The notes under the pieces were generated by a model. That model searched no databases. It was given only the letters and a program-made list of their open reading frames with translations, and was not told the origin of the DNA. Positions 19,224 to 28,667 of a DNA stretch of 64,000 nucleotides are shown piece by piece. A program made the position numbers and the translations under genes. How positions within the stretch are numbered: the first letter of the stretch is position 1; each line of letters begins with the position of its first letter. This DNA comes from an uncultured Paraprevotella sp. (GTDB lineage Bacteria; Bacteroidota; Bacteroidia; Bacteroidales; Bacteroidaceae): positions 1 through 64,000 of the forward strand of contig CAMWUI010000001.1 in the NCBI GenBank assembly GCA_947177395.1, given 5' to 3'.

Positions 19224-19781
19224 ATGGAAATGGAAACTCAACAACAATTTGAGCAGATTATGGCTGAATGCCGCGAGTTGTTCGCCAAGAAACTGCATGA
19301 TTACGGAGCGGCCTGGCGGATTATGCGGCCTTCGTCCGTGACAGATCAGATTTATATCAAAGCCAATCGGATTCGCAGTATAGAAGTGAAAGGGGTGGCT
19401 CTGGTGGACGAAGGGATTCGCGGCGAGTTCATGGCGATTGTCAACTATGGAATCGTGGGGCTGATTCAGTTGGAACTGGGATATGCTGAGAAAGAAGACC
19501 TGACGGCCGACCAAGCATTGGAGTGGTATGACAAATATGCGCGTATGACTTTGGAACTGATGCTGAAAAAGAATCATGATTACGATGAGGCCTGGCGGGG
19601 AATGCGTATCAGTTCCTATACGGATTTGATACTGATGAAGCTGTACCGTACGAAGCAAATCGAATCGTTGGCCGGCGCTACTCTGGTTTCGGAAGGAGTG
19701 GATGCCAATTATATGGACATGATTAATTATTCGGTGTTCGGCCTTATAAAACTACAGTTCGGTGAGGAAACACTTTCATAA
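19224..19781 (+). CDS. DUF1599 domain protein (two tandem copies)
   Basis: The 185-aa cytosolic protein consists of two homologous halves: KLHDYGAAWRIMR with NYGIVGLIQLELG, then KNHDYDEAWRGMR with [13 protein letters not shown]. This is the DUF1599 (nucleotide-modification-associated) type of protein that commonly precedes a DoxX-like gene and tpiA in Bacteroidales. The biochemical role is not established to my knowledge. The start at 19224 is set by the promoter just upstream. The end overlaps the next gene by 20 bp. Confidence 0.85.
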   Translation: MEMETQQQFEQIMAECRELFAKKLHDYGAAWRIMRPSSVTDQIYIKANRIRSIEVKGVALVDEGIRGEFMAIVNYGIVGLIQLELGYAEKEDLTADQALEWYDKYARMTLELMLKKNHDYDEAWRGMRISSYTDLILMKLYRTKQIESLAGATLVSEGVDANYMDMINYSVFGLIKLQFGEETLS

Positions 19782-21099
19782 GATCAGGTGGGCTGGTGTC
19801 AATATCGCGCGCCTGCTGCTTGCTTCCGCTTTTATTGTTTCGGGCTTTGTGAAGGCCGTGGATCCGCGGGGGACCCAATATAAGATTGAAGACTATCTGC
19901 AGGTATTAGGGTGGGAAAACATGTTCCCCTCTTTTTTTCCGCTTGTCGGCGCCGTGTTGTTGTGCGCTCTTGAGTTCTGTCTGGGCATTTATCTCCTGTT
20001 CGGTATCCGCCGGCGGCGTACCTCCCGCGTCACGCTGTTCTTTATGTGTCTTGTCACGCCTTTTACGCTTTATCTGGCGCTGGCCGATCCGGTGGCTGAT
20101 TGCGGTTGTTTCGGGGATGCGTGGATACTTACCAACTGGCAGACATTCGGCAAAAACGTTGTGTTACTCACGGCGGCGGTGCTTGTGTCCCGCCATTGGC
20201 GCAGAATGACCCGGCTGATATCGGAGCGCAACCAATGGATGATTTCCATGTATTCCATCCTCTTTATCTTCTTCTTCGCCTCATATTGTATCTATCGCCT
20301 TCCTTTTATGGATTTCCGGCCTTACTATATAGGCGCCGATCTGAAGACTGTCGTGGAAGGCGGGGATGCACAGTATGAGACTGTTTTCATCCTGGAGAAA
20401 GACGGGGAGACAAAAGAATTCTCGCTGGAGAATTATCCCGACAGTACTTGGACTTTCGTAGACAGCAGGACGGTGGCGGTAGGAGGTGACAAGGATGCGG
20501 ACACACGCGATTTCTCGATATCGCTGTTGCCCACCCAGGAGGATATAACGGCATCCGTGCTACAGGATGAGTCATACGTATTCCTGCTGGTCGCTCCCCG
20601 TCTGGAGTATGCGGACGACAGTTATATCGACCGGATAAACATACTGTACGATTATTGTGTGGAGCGCGGTTATGCTTTTTATTGCCTGACTGCTTCCGAC
20701 GAGACGGCCATCGGCCGCTGGGAGGAACTGACCGGAGCGGAGTATCCGTTCTGTTTTACGGACGAACTGGCGTTGAAGACAATGATACGCTCCAATCCCG
20801 GACTGATATTGTTGAAAGAAGGTGTGGTGCTGAACAAGTGGAGTTGTACGAACCTTCCTTCGGAGGATGAGTTGTCCGCTCCTTTGGAGAAATTGCCTTT
20901 GGCAAACCTGGTGCCCGAAGATTATTATATGAAGATAATAAATGTGCTTTTATGGTTTTTTGTCCCGTTCATAATTCTTACCTTTGCAGACAGAATCTGG
21001 ATGGGCGGTAAAATGTACAAGAGATTCAAGCATAAGAACAAGATTATAAATCAACTTAAAGAAAGGAAAAACTATGAGAAAGAAAATCGTAGCAGGTAA
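19762..21099 (+). CDS. DoxX/MauE-like inner-membrane protein with C-terminal thioredoxin-like part
   Basis: The 445-aa protein (GTG start inside the preceding gene) has four N-terminal membrane helices of DoxX/MauE type with [10 protein letters not shown] in the loop after the third. A further helix follows at about residue 160, then a periplasmic domain (about 190-380) of possible thioredoxin-like fold, and a last helix near 395-415. BT-type genomes carry this gene between DUF1599 and tpiA. The cysteines suggest a role in thiol/disulphide or respiratory chemistry (inference). Confidence 0.75.
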   Translation: MRKHFHKIRWAGVNIARLLLASAFIVSGFVKAVDPRGTQYKIEDYLQVLGWENMFPSFFPLVGAVLLCALEFCLGIYLLFGIRRRRTSRVTLFFMCLVTPFTLYLALADPVADCGCFGDAWILTNWQTFGKNVVLLTAAVLVSRHWRRMTRLISERNQWMISMYSILFIFFFASYCIYRLPFMDFRPYYIGADLKTVVEGGDAQYETVFILEKDGETKEFSLENYPDSTWTFVDSRTVAVGGDKDADTRDFSISLLPTQEDITASVLQDESYVFLLVAPRLEYADDSYIDRINILYDYCVERGYAFYCLTASDETAIGRWEELTGAEYPFCFTDELALKTMIRSNPGLILLKEGVVLNKWSCTNLPSEDELSAPLEKLPLANLVPEDYYMKIINVLLWFFVPFIILTFADRIWMGGKMYKRFKHKNKIINQLKERKNYEKENRSR

Positions 21100-21832
21100 C
21101 TGGAAGATGAACATGAACCTGCAGGAAGGTGTCGCGCTGGCTACGGAACTCAAGGAAGCATTGGCTGCCGATCAGCCGAACTGCGACGTAGTTATCTGTA
21201 CGCCCTTTATCCATCTGGCCACTGTTGCCGGTATTCTGGACAACACGGTTATCGGTCTGGGTGCGGAAAACTGCGCTGATAAGGAAAAAGGTGCCTATAC
21301 GGGTGAGGTTTCGGCCGCTATGGTGAAGTCTACGGGTGCGCAATACGTGATTCTGGGTCACTCAGAACGTCGTGCCTACTATGGTGAAACGGCAGAAATC
21401 CTGAAAGAGAAAGTTAATCTGGCTTTGGCCAATGGCTTGAAAGTCATTTTCTGCATCGGTGAGGTTCTGGAAGAGCGCGAGGCCGACAAGCAGAACGAGG
21501 TTGTAAAGGCACAGCTGGAAGGTTCGTTGTTCGATCTGACAGCCGAGCAGTTTGCCGATATCATTCTGGCTTATGAACCGGTATGGGCTATCGGTACGGG
21601 CAAGACTGCAACATCCGACCAGGCAGAAGAAATGCATGCTTTCATCCGTACCACGATTGCTGAGAAGTTCGGTGCTGAGGCAGCCGAGAACGTCAGCATT
21701 CTCTATGGCGGAAGCTGCAAGCCTTCCAATGCCAAGGAAATCTTCTCGAAACCCGACGTGGATGGCGGTCTGATTGGTGGCGCTGCTTTGAAATGTGCTG
21801 ATTTCAAGGGTATCATCGACGCTTGGAAATAA
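21074..21832 (+). CDS. tpiA: triosephosphate isomerase
   Basis: The 252-aa glycolytic TIM-barrel enzyme interconverts DHAP and glyceraldehyde 3-phosphate. Catalytic residues are visible: Lys in NWKMN, His in ILGHSERR, Glu in [14 protein letters not shown], and the phosphate-binding [10 protein letters not shown]. It overlaps the end of the DoxX-like gene by 26 bp. A strong terminator follows. Confidence 0.97.
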   Translation: MRKKIVAGNWKMNMNLQEGVALATELKEALAADQPNCDVVICTPFIHLATVAGILDNTVIGLGAENCADKEKGAYTGEVSAAMVKSTGAQYVILGHSERRAYYGETAEILKEKVNLALANGLKVIFCIGEVLEEREADKQNEVVKAQLEGSLFDLTAEQFADIILAYEPVWAIGTGKTATSDQAEEMHAFIRTTIAEKFGAEAAENVSILYGGSCKPSNAKEIFSKPDVDGGLIGGAALKCADFKGIIDAWK

Positions 21833-21852
21833 TCCTTATAATAGACGGCAAG

Positions 21853-21898
21853 AGAACCGTTTCCGGGCGGATGCATAGCCGGAACGGTTCTTTTGTTT
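21853..21898 (+). terminator. Rho-independent terminator after tpiA
   Basis: AGAACCGTTTCCGG pairs with CCGGAACGGTTCT (one bulge) around a 12-nt loop, followed by TTTTGTTT. The downstream SPOR gene is only 20 bp away, so some read-through may feed SPOR-folE. Confidence 0.8.
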
Positions 21899-21917
21899 CC
21901 AATTACAGAACTGACGT

Positions 21918-22442
21918 ATGAAGTGTGATTTTTTCGTTTGTCTTTTGGCCTTATGCCTATGCGGCCGGCTCTCCGCCCAGCAGACTTTTACATCCCATCT
22001 GCAGAAAGCGCAAGCAGGGAAAGGGACTGTCGTTCTGCATCAGGACGCTACAATAGACAGACTCGTGAACGGGGGAACTGCGACCGTGCCGGCTTCGGAC
22101 GCCAGTGAGGCGCAACAGCCCGGAAACAGCGTTACCGATGTGTCGGACCAGTCGTCCGGTAGTTCCAGAGCCCGTATGAAGGCAAACGGTTACCGCATTC
22201 AGGTTTATTCGGGAGGCAATTCCCGTATGGCACGCCAGGAAGCGACCAAGGTGGGCGGACAGGTGAAAGCTTTGTTTCCCGAGTTGCAGGTATACACTCA
22301 CTTCAAGAGTCCGCGATGGATATGTCGGGTCGGTGACTTTAAAACCTATGAAGAGGCCAACGAAGTGTTCCGTGCCTTGCGTGAGACACAAAAATTCGGA
22401 GAGGCCATTATTGTTAAAAGTGTTATCCTAATTCCTTATTGA
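21918..22442 (+). CDS. SPOR domain exported protein
   Basis: The 174-aa protein has a signal peptide (ending near LSAQQ), a low-complexity linker with Ser and Gln, and a C-terminal SPOR domain at about 93-172 ([40 protein letters not shown]). SPOR domains bind denuded glycan strands of septal peptidoglycan, so a periplasmic role at the cell wall or division site is likely. The stop overlaps the folE ATG by one base. Confidence 0.88.
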   Translation: MKCDFFVCLLALCLCGRLSAQQTFTSHLQKAQAGKGTVVLHQDATIDRLVNGGTATVPASDASEAQQPGNSVTDVSDQSSGSSRARMKANGYRIQVYSGGNSRMARQEATKVGGQVKALFPELQVYTHFKSPRWICRVGDFKTYEEANEVFRALRETQKFGEAIIVKSVILIPY

Positions 22443-23032
22443 TGGAACATAAGTCAAGTGGCTCCGACGGGAAGCAAGCGGAACTCGCGGAACATTATGA
22501 GAAAATACTGGCTCTGCTGGGTGAAGACCCTGAACGTGAAGGTTTGCAAAAGACTCCTTTGCGTGTGGCCAAGGCCATGCAGACGCTTACGCGCGGATAT
22601 GGAGAAGATCCGCAAGCCATGCTTTTGTCAGCCCGTTTCAAGGAAGACTATCGGCAGATGGTCATAGTGAAGGACATCGATTTCTTTTCTCTCTGTGAAC
22701 ATCACATGCTGCCGTTTTATGGAAAAGTACATGTTGCCTATATCCCTAACGGTTATATCACAGGACTGAGCAAGATCGCCCGCGTGGTGGATTGTTTCTC
22801 CCATCGTCTGCAGGTGCAGGAGAGAATGACTCTCCAGATAAAGGAGTGTATTCAGCAGGCGCTTGATCCCTTGGGCGTCATGGTGGTGGTGGAAGCCAAA
22901 CACATGTGCATGCAGATGAGGGGTGTGGAGAAGCAGAATTCCGTGACAACGACCAGTGACTTTACCGGAGCGTTTCAGCAGGCAAAGACGCGCGAGGAAT
23001 TTCTCAATCTCATCAGTCACGCTGCTCATTAA
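22442..23032 (+). CDS. folE: GTP cyclohydrolase I
   Basis: The enzyme (196 aa from ATG 22442, TGATG junction with SPOR) opens GTP to dihydroneopterin triphosphate, the first step of folate synthesis. Zinc ligands and active-site residues sit in [10 protein letters not shown] and [32 protein letters not shown] is the family core. Length is normal. Confidence 0.97.
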   Translation: MEHKSSGSDGKQAELAEHYEKILALLGEDPEREGLQKTPLRVAKAMQTLTRGYGEDPQAMLLSARFKEDYRQMVIVKDIDFFSLCEHHMLPFYGKVHVAYIPNGYITGLSKIARVVDCFSHRLQVQERMTLQIKECIQQALDPLGVMVVVEAKHMCMQMRGVEKQNSVTTTSDFTGAFQQAKTREEFLNLISHAAH

Positions 23033-23250
23033 CCTTTTTCTCAAAGTTCGTTGCCGCATGCAGCCTCTTCAGTGTGCACAGACCATCTGTTTGTCTGTGC
23101 AATGGGGCGACGTAATCTCTTTTGTGAATAAAATTAAGGTTTCCCTATATATAATAAGGTATGGATTGTTAATCAATCTGTAAAGAACTATATAACGTTA
23201 ACACCCCTGATTTTTTTATTCCGGAAAGAGGCGCTGTGTTTTCTTTTTTA

Positions 23251-23258
23251 TATCTTTG
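23251..23258 (+). promoter_or_regulatory. -7 box of the ferritin gene
   Basis: TATCTTTG is an exact match, with a T-rich segment about 20 bp upstream. The leader to the ferritin ATG is about 50 nt. The roughly 220 bp between folE and this box show no other feature. Confidence 0.65.
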
Positions 23259-23314
23259 TCTTGTGATAAGAGAGAGACAGGTGATATAAAAAACTAATTT
23301 AAAACCTTTTAACT

Positions 23315-23797
23315 ATGATTACGGATAAATTGCAAAAAGCTATTAACGATCAGATTGCAGCTGAGGTATGGTCTGCCAACCTTTATTTATCCATGTCCTT
23401 TTATTTGCAGAAAGAAGGATACGACGGTTTTGCCTCATGGGCGAAAAAGCAGTCGCAGGAAGAAATGGAACACGCCTGCGCCATGGCTGATTATATGATC
23501 AAGCGGGGAGGAGTGGCCCGTCTGGACAAGATCGATGTCGTTCCTCAGGAATGGACTGGTGTGCTTCGTGTGTTTGAAAACATATACGAGCATGAGTGCA
23601 AGGTTTCCAAGATGATCGATCATCTGGTGAATCTGGCGGCAGCAGATGACGACAAGGCCAGTCAGGACTTCTTCTGGGGATTTGTGCGCGAGCAGGTCGA
23701 GGAGGAAGCTACGGCACAGGATATTGTGGAGAAGATAAAGAAAGCCGGTGAGGCCGGTATACTTTATCTGAATGATAAAATGGGACTTCGTAAATAG
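23315..23797 (+). CDS. ftnA: bacterial non-haem ferritin
   Basis: The 160-aa four-helix protein stores iron as a 24-mer. Ferroxidase-centre residues are visible: Glu in NDQIAAEVWSANLYL, the EEMEHA motif, and the Glu-rich FVREQVEEEATAQDIV helix. Length is as for FtnA. It is a single-gene unit with its own promoter and a double hairpin behind it. No Fur-like site is evident to me. Confidence 0.95.
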   Translation: MITDKLQKAINDQIAAEVWSANLYLSMSFYLQKEGYDGFASWAKKQSQEEMEHACAMADYMIKRGGVARLDKIDVVPQEWTGVLRVFENIYEHECKVSKMIDHLVNLAAADDDKASQDFFWGFVREQVEEEATAQDIVEKIKKAGEAGILYLNDKMGLRK

Positions 23798-23804
23798 TTT
23801 CCAG

Positions 23805-23872
23805 CTTACCCGAAAGGGTAAGAACAAAAAGGGATTCTCCGTCGGCTGTCTGGCCGGCGGAGATGTTTTTTT
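23805..23872. terminator. double hairpin between ferritin and dnaG (probably bidirectional)
   Basis: CTTACCC-GAAA-GGGTAAG forms a perfect stem with a GNRA loop (23805-23822). TCTCCGTCGGC/GCCGGCGGAGA (23836-23863) forms a second stem followed by a T-run on the plus strand and, on the minus strand, by TTTTTGTTC. It separates the convergent ends of ftnA and dnaG. Confidence 0.8.
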
Positions 23873-23896
23873 ACCGGTGTATGAACGAGATGTACG

Positions 23897-26047
23897 TTAT
23901 CGTATTGTCAGCACACGGTCGCCCCGTTGGCGGGCCAGGGAACTCTCAATCTCTTTCACTTCCTTGTAGTGTTTCATGATGTCCATGTAGCGGTCCTTGT
24001 CCTGCAATATGTCAGGCCTTCGCAGTTGGAACAGAATCTGTTTCAGTTCCTCATCCACGATGGCCAGTTTGAAGTCCGTCATCAGGTGAGGGACCAGTTC
24101 CATAAGCCTTTCTTCGTTGCTTACCACCTTCTGGCTTTTGGAGTGATATTTGCTCAGGATATACCGGTCGCTCATCAGCTCGAATGCCAGACTGCTGACT
24201 GCCGGGGACGGATGGTTCATGAAATACCGTTCAGTGGTGAAGCCCTCGTCTTGCAGATGCGTCTCGGCCTCGTCCAATAGCTGGTTGTGCAGGGGATTGT
24301 GGAACTGCAGCGTGTCCTCCTGCAATGTGTAGCGGATGTATTCGACGACAGTGAGAGGCTGCTCCTCCCCATTTTCGTTTTCCACATTGCACATGACTTT
24401 GTCTCCGTAACGAACCAGGGCCTGCACCAGCAGCAGTTCCTTTTCGTAGAACACCATTTCTTCGGCTCCCGTGCGGGGGATGAAACTGAGCGTGTGTGAC
24501 GTTTCAGGAACTTCGGCCGCCGTTTCCGCCGCCGGTATGCCTGCCAGTGGTTGCGTGCCGTCGGGATATGCTTCGGGAGGTATTTCTGTGGGAGGAGGCG
24601 GAGGAACGTTGGCATCATTGGCCGGTGGCGGGACCGGTGTTTCGTCCACTCCCGTCGGTGTGGAGGGGACATCGGACTGCTGTTGCAGCGCGCGTCGGTT
24701 GCGCTCCTGTTCCTGTTGTTTCTTTTTCTCTTCCCGTGCCTTGACGATACACCGTCCCACGGCCGCGGCCAGCATCTGTTCGTCCATGGCCAGCATGGCC
24801 GACGTCTCCCGTGTGTAGAGTGAACGGGTGATTTCGTCCGGAATCACCGAAATGCTCTGCACGATGTTGTTCACTAACCGTGACAGTTTGATGGGGTCTC
24901 CTTTGGCCTCCTGCAACAGCAGGTCGGTCTTGAACTTGATGAAGTCCACCTGATGTTCGTTCAGATACGCTTGATACTCGGTGGCGTTGTGCTTGCGGGC
25001 AAAACTATCCGGATCGTCTCCATCGGGCAACAGCAACAGTTTCACGTTCATGCCTTCGGCCAGTAGCATGTCGATACCCCGTTCGGATGCCTTGATACCT
25101 GCCGCATCTCCGTCGTAGATGACCGTGATGTTTTCCGTGAACCGGTGGATAAGCCGGATTTGGTCGGTTGTCAGGGCGGTACCCGACGAGGAAACCACGT
25201 TTTCCACGCCTGCCTGGTGCATGGAGATAACGTCGGTATATCCCTCTACCAGAAAACAGTTGTCGTTTTTGACAATGGCCTGCTTGGCCTGAAACAGCCC
25301 GTAGAGTTCCTTCTTTTTGGAATAAATGGCGGATTCGGGTGAATTCTGATACTTGATGTTCACTCCTTTGGTGGCGGCGTCGAGCACCCGCCCTCCGAAT
25401 GCCACCACCTTGCCGCTCAGTGTGTGGACGGGAAAGATGACGCGCCCCCGGAAACGGTCCTGCAACTGCCCGTTGTCGCGCTGGAAACACAGTCCGGTCT
25501 TCAGCAGATAGTCGTCCCTGTATCCCTTGGCTCTGGCCTCGCGTACCAGAGCATCCCATTGGTTGGGGCTGAAACCCAGTTGGAACTTGGCGATGATGTC
25601 GTCGCGGAATCCCCTGTTCCGGAAATAAGCCATGCCGATGGCCCGTCCGTCCACGGTGTCCGTCAGTTGGTTGCGGAAGAAGCCGCAGGCCCATTCGTTG
25701 ACGATGAACATGCTTTCCCGTTCGTTCCGGGCCTGCTGTTCTTCGTCGGTCATCTCCTTTTCCTTTATCTCGATGTGGTATTTTCTGGCCAGATAGCGCA
25801 GGGCGTCGGGGAATGACAGCTGTTCGTGCTCCATGATGAAGTGCACGGCGTTGCCTCCCTTGCCGCAGGCGAAGCATTTGCAAAGCCCCTTGGCCGGAGA
25901 GACGACGAACGACGGGGTGCGGTCTTCGTGGAAAGGGCATAGCCCCTTGTAATTGACGCCGGCTTTTTTCAGCGTCACGAAGTCCGACACGACGTCCACT
26001 ATCTGGGCGGCGTCCAGTATTCTGTCTACGGTGGCTCTGTCTATCAT
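23897..26047 (-). CDS. dnaG: DNA primase
   Basis: The 716-aa primase has an N-terminal CHC2 zinc finger (CPFHEDRTPSF, CKCFACGKGG), a catalytic core with TOPRIM signatures (LVEGYTDVI, VIYDGDAAGIKA), a Pro-rich linker at about 450-525 (VPPPPPTEIPPEAYP), and a C-terminal helicase-interacting region. The long linker is usual in Bacteroidales. It starts 2 bp after the yjbQ stop and shares its transcript. Confidence 0.96.
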   Translation of the reverse strand: MIDRATVDRILDAAQIVDVVSDFVTLKKAGVNYKGLCPFHEDRTPSFVVSPAKGLCKCFACGKGGNAVHFIMEHEQLSFPDALRYLARKYHIEIKEKEMTDEEQQARNERESMFIVNEWACGFFRNQLTDTVDGRAIGMAYFRNRGFRDDIIAKFQLGFSPNQWDALVREARAKGYRDDYLLKTGLCFQRDNGQLQDRFRGRVIFPVHTLSGKVVAFGGRVLDAATKGVNIKYQNSPESAIYSKKKELYGLFQAKQAIVKNDNCFLVEGYTDVISMHQAGVENVVSSSGTALTTDQIRLIHRFTENITVIYDGDAAGIKASERGIDMLLAEGMNVKLLLLPDGDDPDSFARKHNATEYQAYLNEHQVDFIKFKTDLLLQEAKGDPIKLSRLVNNIVQSISVIPDEITRSLYTRETSAMLAMDEQMLAAAVGRCIVKAREEKKKQQEQERNRRALQQQSDVPSTPTGVDETPVPPPANDANVPPPPPTEIPPEAYPDGTQPLAGIPAAETAAEVPETSHTLSFIPRTGAEEMVFYEKELLLVQALVRYGDKVMCNVENENGEEQPLTVVEYIRYTLQEDTLQFHNPLHNQLLDEAETHLQDEGFTTERYFMNHPSPAVSSLAFELMSDRYILSKYHSKSQKVVSNEERLMELVPHLMTDFKLAIVDEELKQILFQLRRPDILQDKDRYMDIMKHYKEVKEIESSLARQRGDRVLTIR

Positions 26048-26049
26048 TA

Positions 26050-26463
26050 TTATTCTCCCGTCAGTGTGGCGACAATGCGGCGCGGGCCGCCGTAGTCGCG
26101 GAATTCACATAGATAAATGCCTTGCCACGTGCCCAGATTCAGCCGTCCTTTCGTGACGGGGACGGTCAGTTCCACGCCGCACAGCGTGCTTTTGGCATGC
26201 GCCGGCATGTCGTCCGCCCCTTCCAGGACATGGTTGTAGTAGGGCTCGTTTTCCCGTACCAGCCGGTCGAAGATGCGCGCCATGTCTCCCCGCACGTCCG
26301 GATCGGCATTCTCATTGATGCTCAGCGCACAGCTGGTGTGCTTGATAAGCAGGTGCAACAGCCCCGTGCCGGGCAGTGGGGGAAGGTGTTCGAGCACCTC
26401 CCGGGTGATGAGATGGAAGCCGCGCGGCCGTGCTTTCAGCGTAAATTCTATCTGTAGTATCAT
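26050..26463 (-). CDS. yjbQ: YjbQ/UPF0047 family protein
   Basis: The 137-aa protein shows the family core HLLIKHTSCALSINENADPDV and the C-terminal LGTWQGIYLCEFRDYGGPR. Members have a jelly-roll-like fold with conserved His residues; weak thiamine-phosphate synthase activity has been reported for some, but the true role is open. It forms a two-gene unit with dnaG. A TATCTTTA box on the minus strand at 26485-26492 may be the promoter. Confidence 0.9.
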   Translation of the reverse strand: MILQIEFTLKARPRGFHLITREVLEHLPPLPGTGLLHLLIKHTSCALSINENADPDVRGDMARIFDRLVRENEPYYNHVLEGADDMPAHAKSTLCGVELTVPVTKGRLNLGTWQGIYLCEFRDYGGPRRIVATLTGE

Positions 26464-26484
26464 GGGTTGTGGTAAAAGCCGGGT

Positions 26485-26492
26485 TAAAGATA
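26485..26492 (-). promoter_or_regulatory. possible -7 box of yjbQ-dnaG
   Basis: TATCTTTA on the minus strand differs from TAnnTTTG in the last base and is 21 bp from the yjbQ start. Confidence 0.4.
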
Positions 26493-26581
26493 CTACATTT
26501 CGGGGGATTTTCTATTGTCTTTTCTTTCTTTTTCCTTGCATCTGCGAATCCGACGGTTCCCGTTTCGTTGTCACTCAGGTA

Positions 26582-26736
26582 AGTGAACAACTGTTCACTA
26601 TGGGTAGTGGAGCGCTGTTCACTGGGGGTAGTGGAGTGCTGTTCACTGGGAGTAGTGGAGTGCTGTTCACTGGGAGTAGTGGAGCGCTGTTCACAGGAGG
26701 TAGTGGAGTGCTGTCCACTATGGGTAGTGGAGTGCT
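26582..26736. repeat. tandem array, six and a half 24-bp units (AGTGGA family)
   Basis: Units start at 26582, 26606, 26630, 26654, 26678 and 26702, with a partial one at 26726; the period is exactly 24 bp. Each reads arm-centre-arm-spacer, such as AGTGAA-CAACTG-TTCACT or AGTGGA-GTGCTG-TCCACT. The arms pair perfectly or by one G-U, and the first unit shows a compensated change. Because 24 is divisible by three, ORFs on both strands stay open across it, which explains the repetitive ORF-track entries. Confidence 0.92.
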
Positions 26737-26771
26737 TACGGGGTGACATTAGAACAGTTGTCATGAAAAGA

Positions 26772-26811
26772 CAAGGAATACTGTCGTGAGGACATAAGGA
26801 ATACTATCCAC
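26772..26811. repeat. two 23-bp units of the AGTATTCCTT family, minus orientation
   Basis: AAGGAATACT occurs at 26773 and again at 26796, spacing 23 bp. Read on the minus strand this is the same AGTATTCCTT core as in the arrays at 39.5 and 52.3 kb. It lies just beside the 24-bp array. Confidence 0.75.
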
Positions 26812-26868
26812 TCCCAAAATCAGGAATAAATTATTTTGAAAACGACACAAATTGACGCTTTTGTTCCA

Positions 26869-26876
26869 TAACTTTG
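26869..26876 (+). promoter_or_regulatory. -7 box adjoining the WYL gene start
   Basis: TAACTTTG is an exact match and ends 4 bp before the ATG at 26881. Transcription would begin at or next to that ATG, so either the message is leaderless or the true start is the in-frame ATG at 26893. Confidence 0.5.
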
Positions 26877-26880
26877 CGGT

Positions 26881-27795
26881 ATGAATCAGAAAATGGGGCG
26901 GCTGGTCCGCTATATACTCATTGTCCACAGGCTTTCAGGACATAAGAAATATGTATCGGGAGACGACCTGATTTCATTCCTTAATCTCCAAATGGAGCTT
27001 CGGGGATATGAGGTCGGGATCGGTTTACGTACTCTGCAGCGGGACTTCAAAGAGATTGAAAGCATGTTTGAGATTGAAATAGAGAATCGTCGGGGAAAGG
27101 GGTACTTCATCTCCGAACGTAACAGGAATGCTGAGATACGTTACGAAGAACTGTTGATGAACTTCGATCTTCTTACGTCATTGAACCATACCGGTGATAC
27201 GACCGGTTTCATCATCCCTGAACATCATCGGCCCAAGGGGGCTGAAAGCATTCCGGTACTTATCCATGCGATAAAGAACTGCCGGAAGGTGGCGTTTGAT
27301 TACAGGCTTGTCAGAAAGGACAACCGGATAATCTCTAAATGCGTGAAACCCCATTTCCTCAAGGAGTCGTTGGGTCTGTGGTATCTGATAGCGTTGGATG
27401 AACATCACGAACTCAGGACTTATGCCGTGGACAGAATTTCCAGATTGGAAATCGGTAGCGAGAGTTTCGTAAGGAGTGTTTCGACCGATCCGAACCGGCT
27501 GTTTAAAAACAGCTATGGCATATGGGACGATGAATCGGTTCCGGTGGAAGAAATCGAACTTTCTTATTCTCCGCTTGACGGATATTTCCTGAAATCCATG
27601 CCGTTGCATACCTCACAGGAGATACTCGTTGATAATGAGGAAGAGTTTCGCATACGGGTTCATCTGCGTATTACCAATGATTTCGTTATGGCATTGCTTG
27701 CAAGGAGCCATTCTTTGACGGTTATTAAACCGATGTCTCTGCGCCGGCGGATCAATGAAATATATCGGCAAGGATTGAGGAGGAACGAGGTATGA
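26881..27795 (+). CDS. WYL domain transcriptional regulator
   Basis: The 304-aa protein has an N-terminal helix-turn-helix region (about 1-90, with GIGLRTLQRDFKEIESMF as recognition part) and a WYL domain at about 125-200 (KVAFDYRLVRKDN, KPHFLKESLGLWYLIALDEHHELRTYAVDRI). A WCX-like C-terminal part follows. WYL proteins sense ligands, possibly nucleic acids, and often control stress or phage-defence genes. The only close downstream gene is a GIY-YIG-like protein. An ATG at 26893 is an alternative start. Confidence 0.9.
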   Translation: MNQKMGRLVRYILIVHRLSGHKKYVSGDDLISFLNLQMELRGYEVGIGLRTLQRDFKEIESMFEIEIENRRGKGYFISERNRNAEIRYEELLMNFDLLTSLNHTGDTTGFIIPEHHRPKGAESIPVLIHAIKNCRKVAFDYRLVRKDNRIISKCVKPHFLKESLGLWYLIALDEHHELRTYAVDRISRLEIGSESFVRSVSTDPNRLFKNSYGIWDDESVPVEEIELSYSPLDGYFLKSMPLHTSQEILVDNEEEFRIRVHLRITNDFVMALLARSHSLTVIKPMSLRRRINEIYRQGLRRNEV

Positions 27796-27897
27796 GGAAT
27801 AGTGCAGATGTCATTCCGTGGGTGTTCCGTTTGGAAGATTGGGTGAAATGCTATATATTAAATCATTCAGACTCCGCTTCCTGCTCCGTATTTACTG

Positions 27898-27905
27898 TAT
27901 ATTTG
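27898..27905 (+). promoter_or_regulatory. -7 box of the GIY-YIG-like gene
   Basis: TATATTTG matches the consensus; the leader to the ATG at 27934 would be about 22 nt. The gene may thus be transcribed apart from the WYL gene. Confidence 0.5.
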
Positions 27906-27933
27906 CATAAAAGAAACTAAAAACAAAATTACA

Positions 27934-28410
27934 ATGAAACAAGAAATTGAAGAGTACAAGAAAGAAGGCTTCACGGGATTTGTTCCGGTTGAGCAGTTGC
28001 GTTCATCAGCATCTTTGATTCCAAAGATGCAAGGGGTATATATTGTTATACGCCCCAGTGAGTCCGAACCTGTTTTTTTAGAGAAAGGTACCGGTGGATT
28101 CTTTAAAAGTAAAGATCCCAACGTCGCAATCTCGGAACTTCAGGCGAAATATGTACCCGAAAGTGCGGTTGTATATATAGGTAAGGCTACAACACTTCAT
28201 GAAAGAATCAAGCAGCTTTTAAACTTCGGCGCTGGCAAATCAGTCGGTCACAGGGGCGGCCGATATCTCTGGCAGCTTGCAGACTCAGCATCCTTGCTTG
28301 TAGCGTGGAAGACGACACCAATGGAAGAACCGAGAGAGGTGGAGAAAAAGATGCTTGAAGATTTTGAAGGGCGGCATGGACGTCTTCCTTTTGCAAACCT
28401 TCAATCTTGA
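27934..28410 (+). CDS. GIY-YIG nuclease-like protein
   Basis: The 158-aa protein carries a likely GIY-YIG core: GVYIVIR at about 35 and VVYIGKATTLHERIKQLL at about 75, with the conserved Gly, Arg and a distal Glu (EEPREVEKKML). A Gly/Arg-rich segment SVGHRGGRYLWQL follows. The family covers homing, repair and restriction endonucleases; members of this short type are mostly unnamed. It sits behind a WYL regulator and before a decayed ORF, so an accessory or defence origin is plausible (inference). Catalytic residues were not confirmed by alignment. Confidence 0.6.
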   Translation: MKQEIEEYKKEGFTGFVPVEQLRSSASLIPKMQGVYIVIRPSESEPVFLEKGTGGFFKSKDPNVAISELQAKYVPESAVVYIGKATTLHERIKQLLNFGAGKSVGHRGGRYLWQLADSASLLVAWKTTPMEEPREVEKKMLEDFEGRHGRLPFANLQS

Positions 28411-28644
28411 GCCATTCTATCAACTTATACGACGGATCTTGTGGGCGGAACAGATGATAGAGCACAGGGAACAAGAGGAGAACGATGAACTGTTGCTCAA
28501 GAATATCCTATAACCCCAAAAGGTATGGAGGAGTCATGGAGAAGCATGCTTTCAGACCAGAGCAAATATGTTATTGTAGATCCTATAATAGAGAATAGTT
28601 ATCCATCTCTCTATAACTATCTTAAGACAAGATATTGGCAATAA
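28409..28644 (+). pseudogene. remnant ORF, probably frameshifted, unknown family
   Basis: From 28409 one frame reads 34 codons with protein-like composition (EPFYQLIRRILWAEQMIEH...) up to TAA at 28511. From 28498 another frame reads on without a stop to TAA at 28642 (about 48 codons, containing KGMEESWRSML and YNYLKTRYWQ). The two pieces join across a single shift near 28490-28510. This suggests the C-terminal remains of one gene; no family is recognised and neither piece is long enough to prove coding. Confidence 0.35.
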
Positions 28645-28667
28645 TGAATTTTGTTTCCTCCGTATTA

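Noticed and set aside
26312-26789. ORFs with an 8-residue repeat (minus 26312-26764, plus 26583-26789)
   Set aside because: The 24-bp repeat keeps all frames open by arithmetic. The minus ORF runs through yjbQ in another frame, and neither has a promoter or ribosome-site context.
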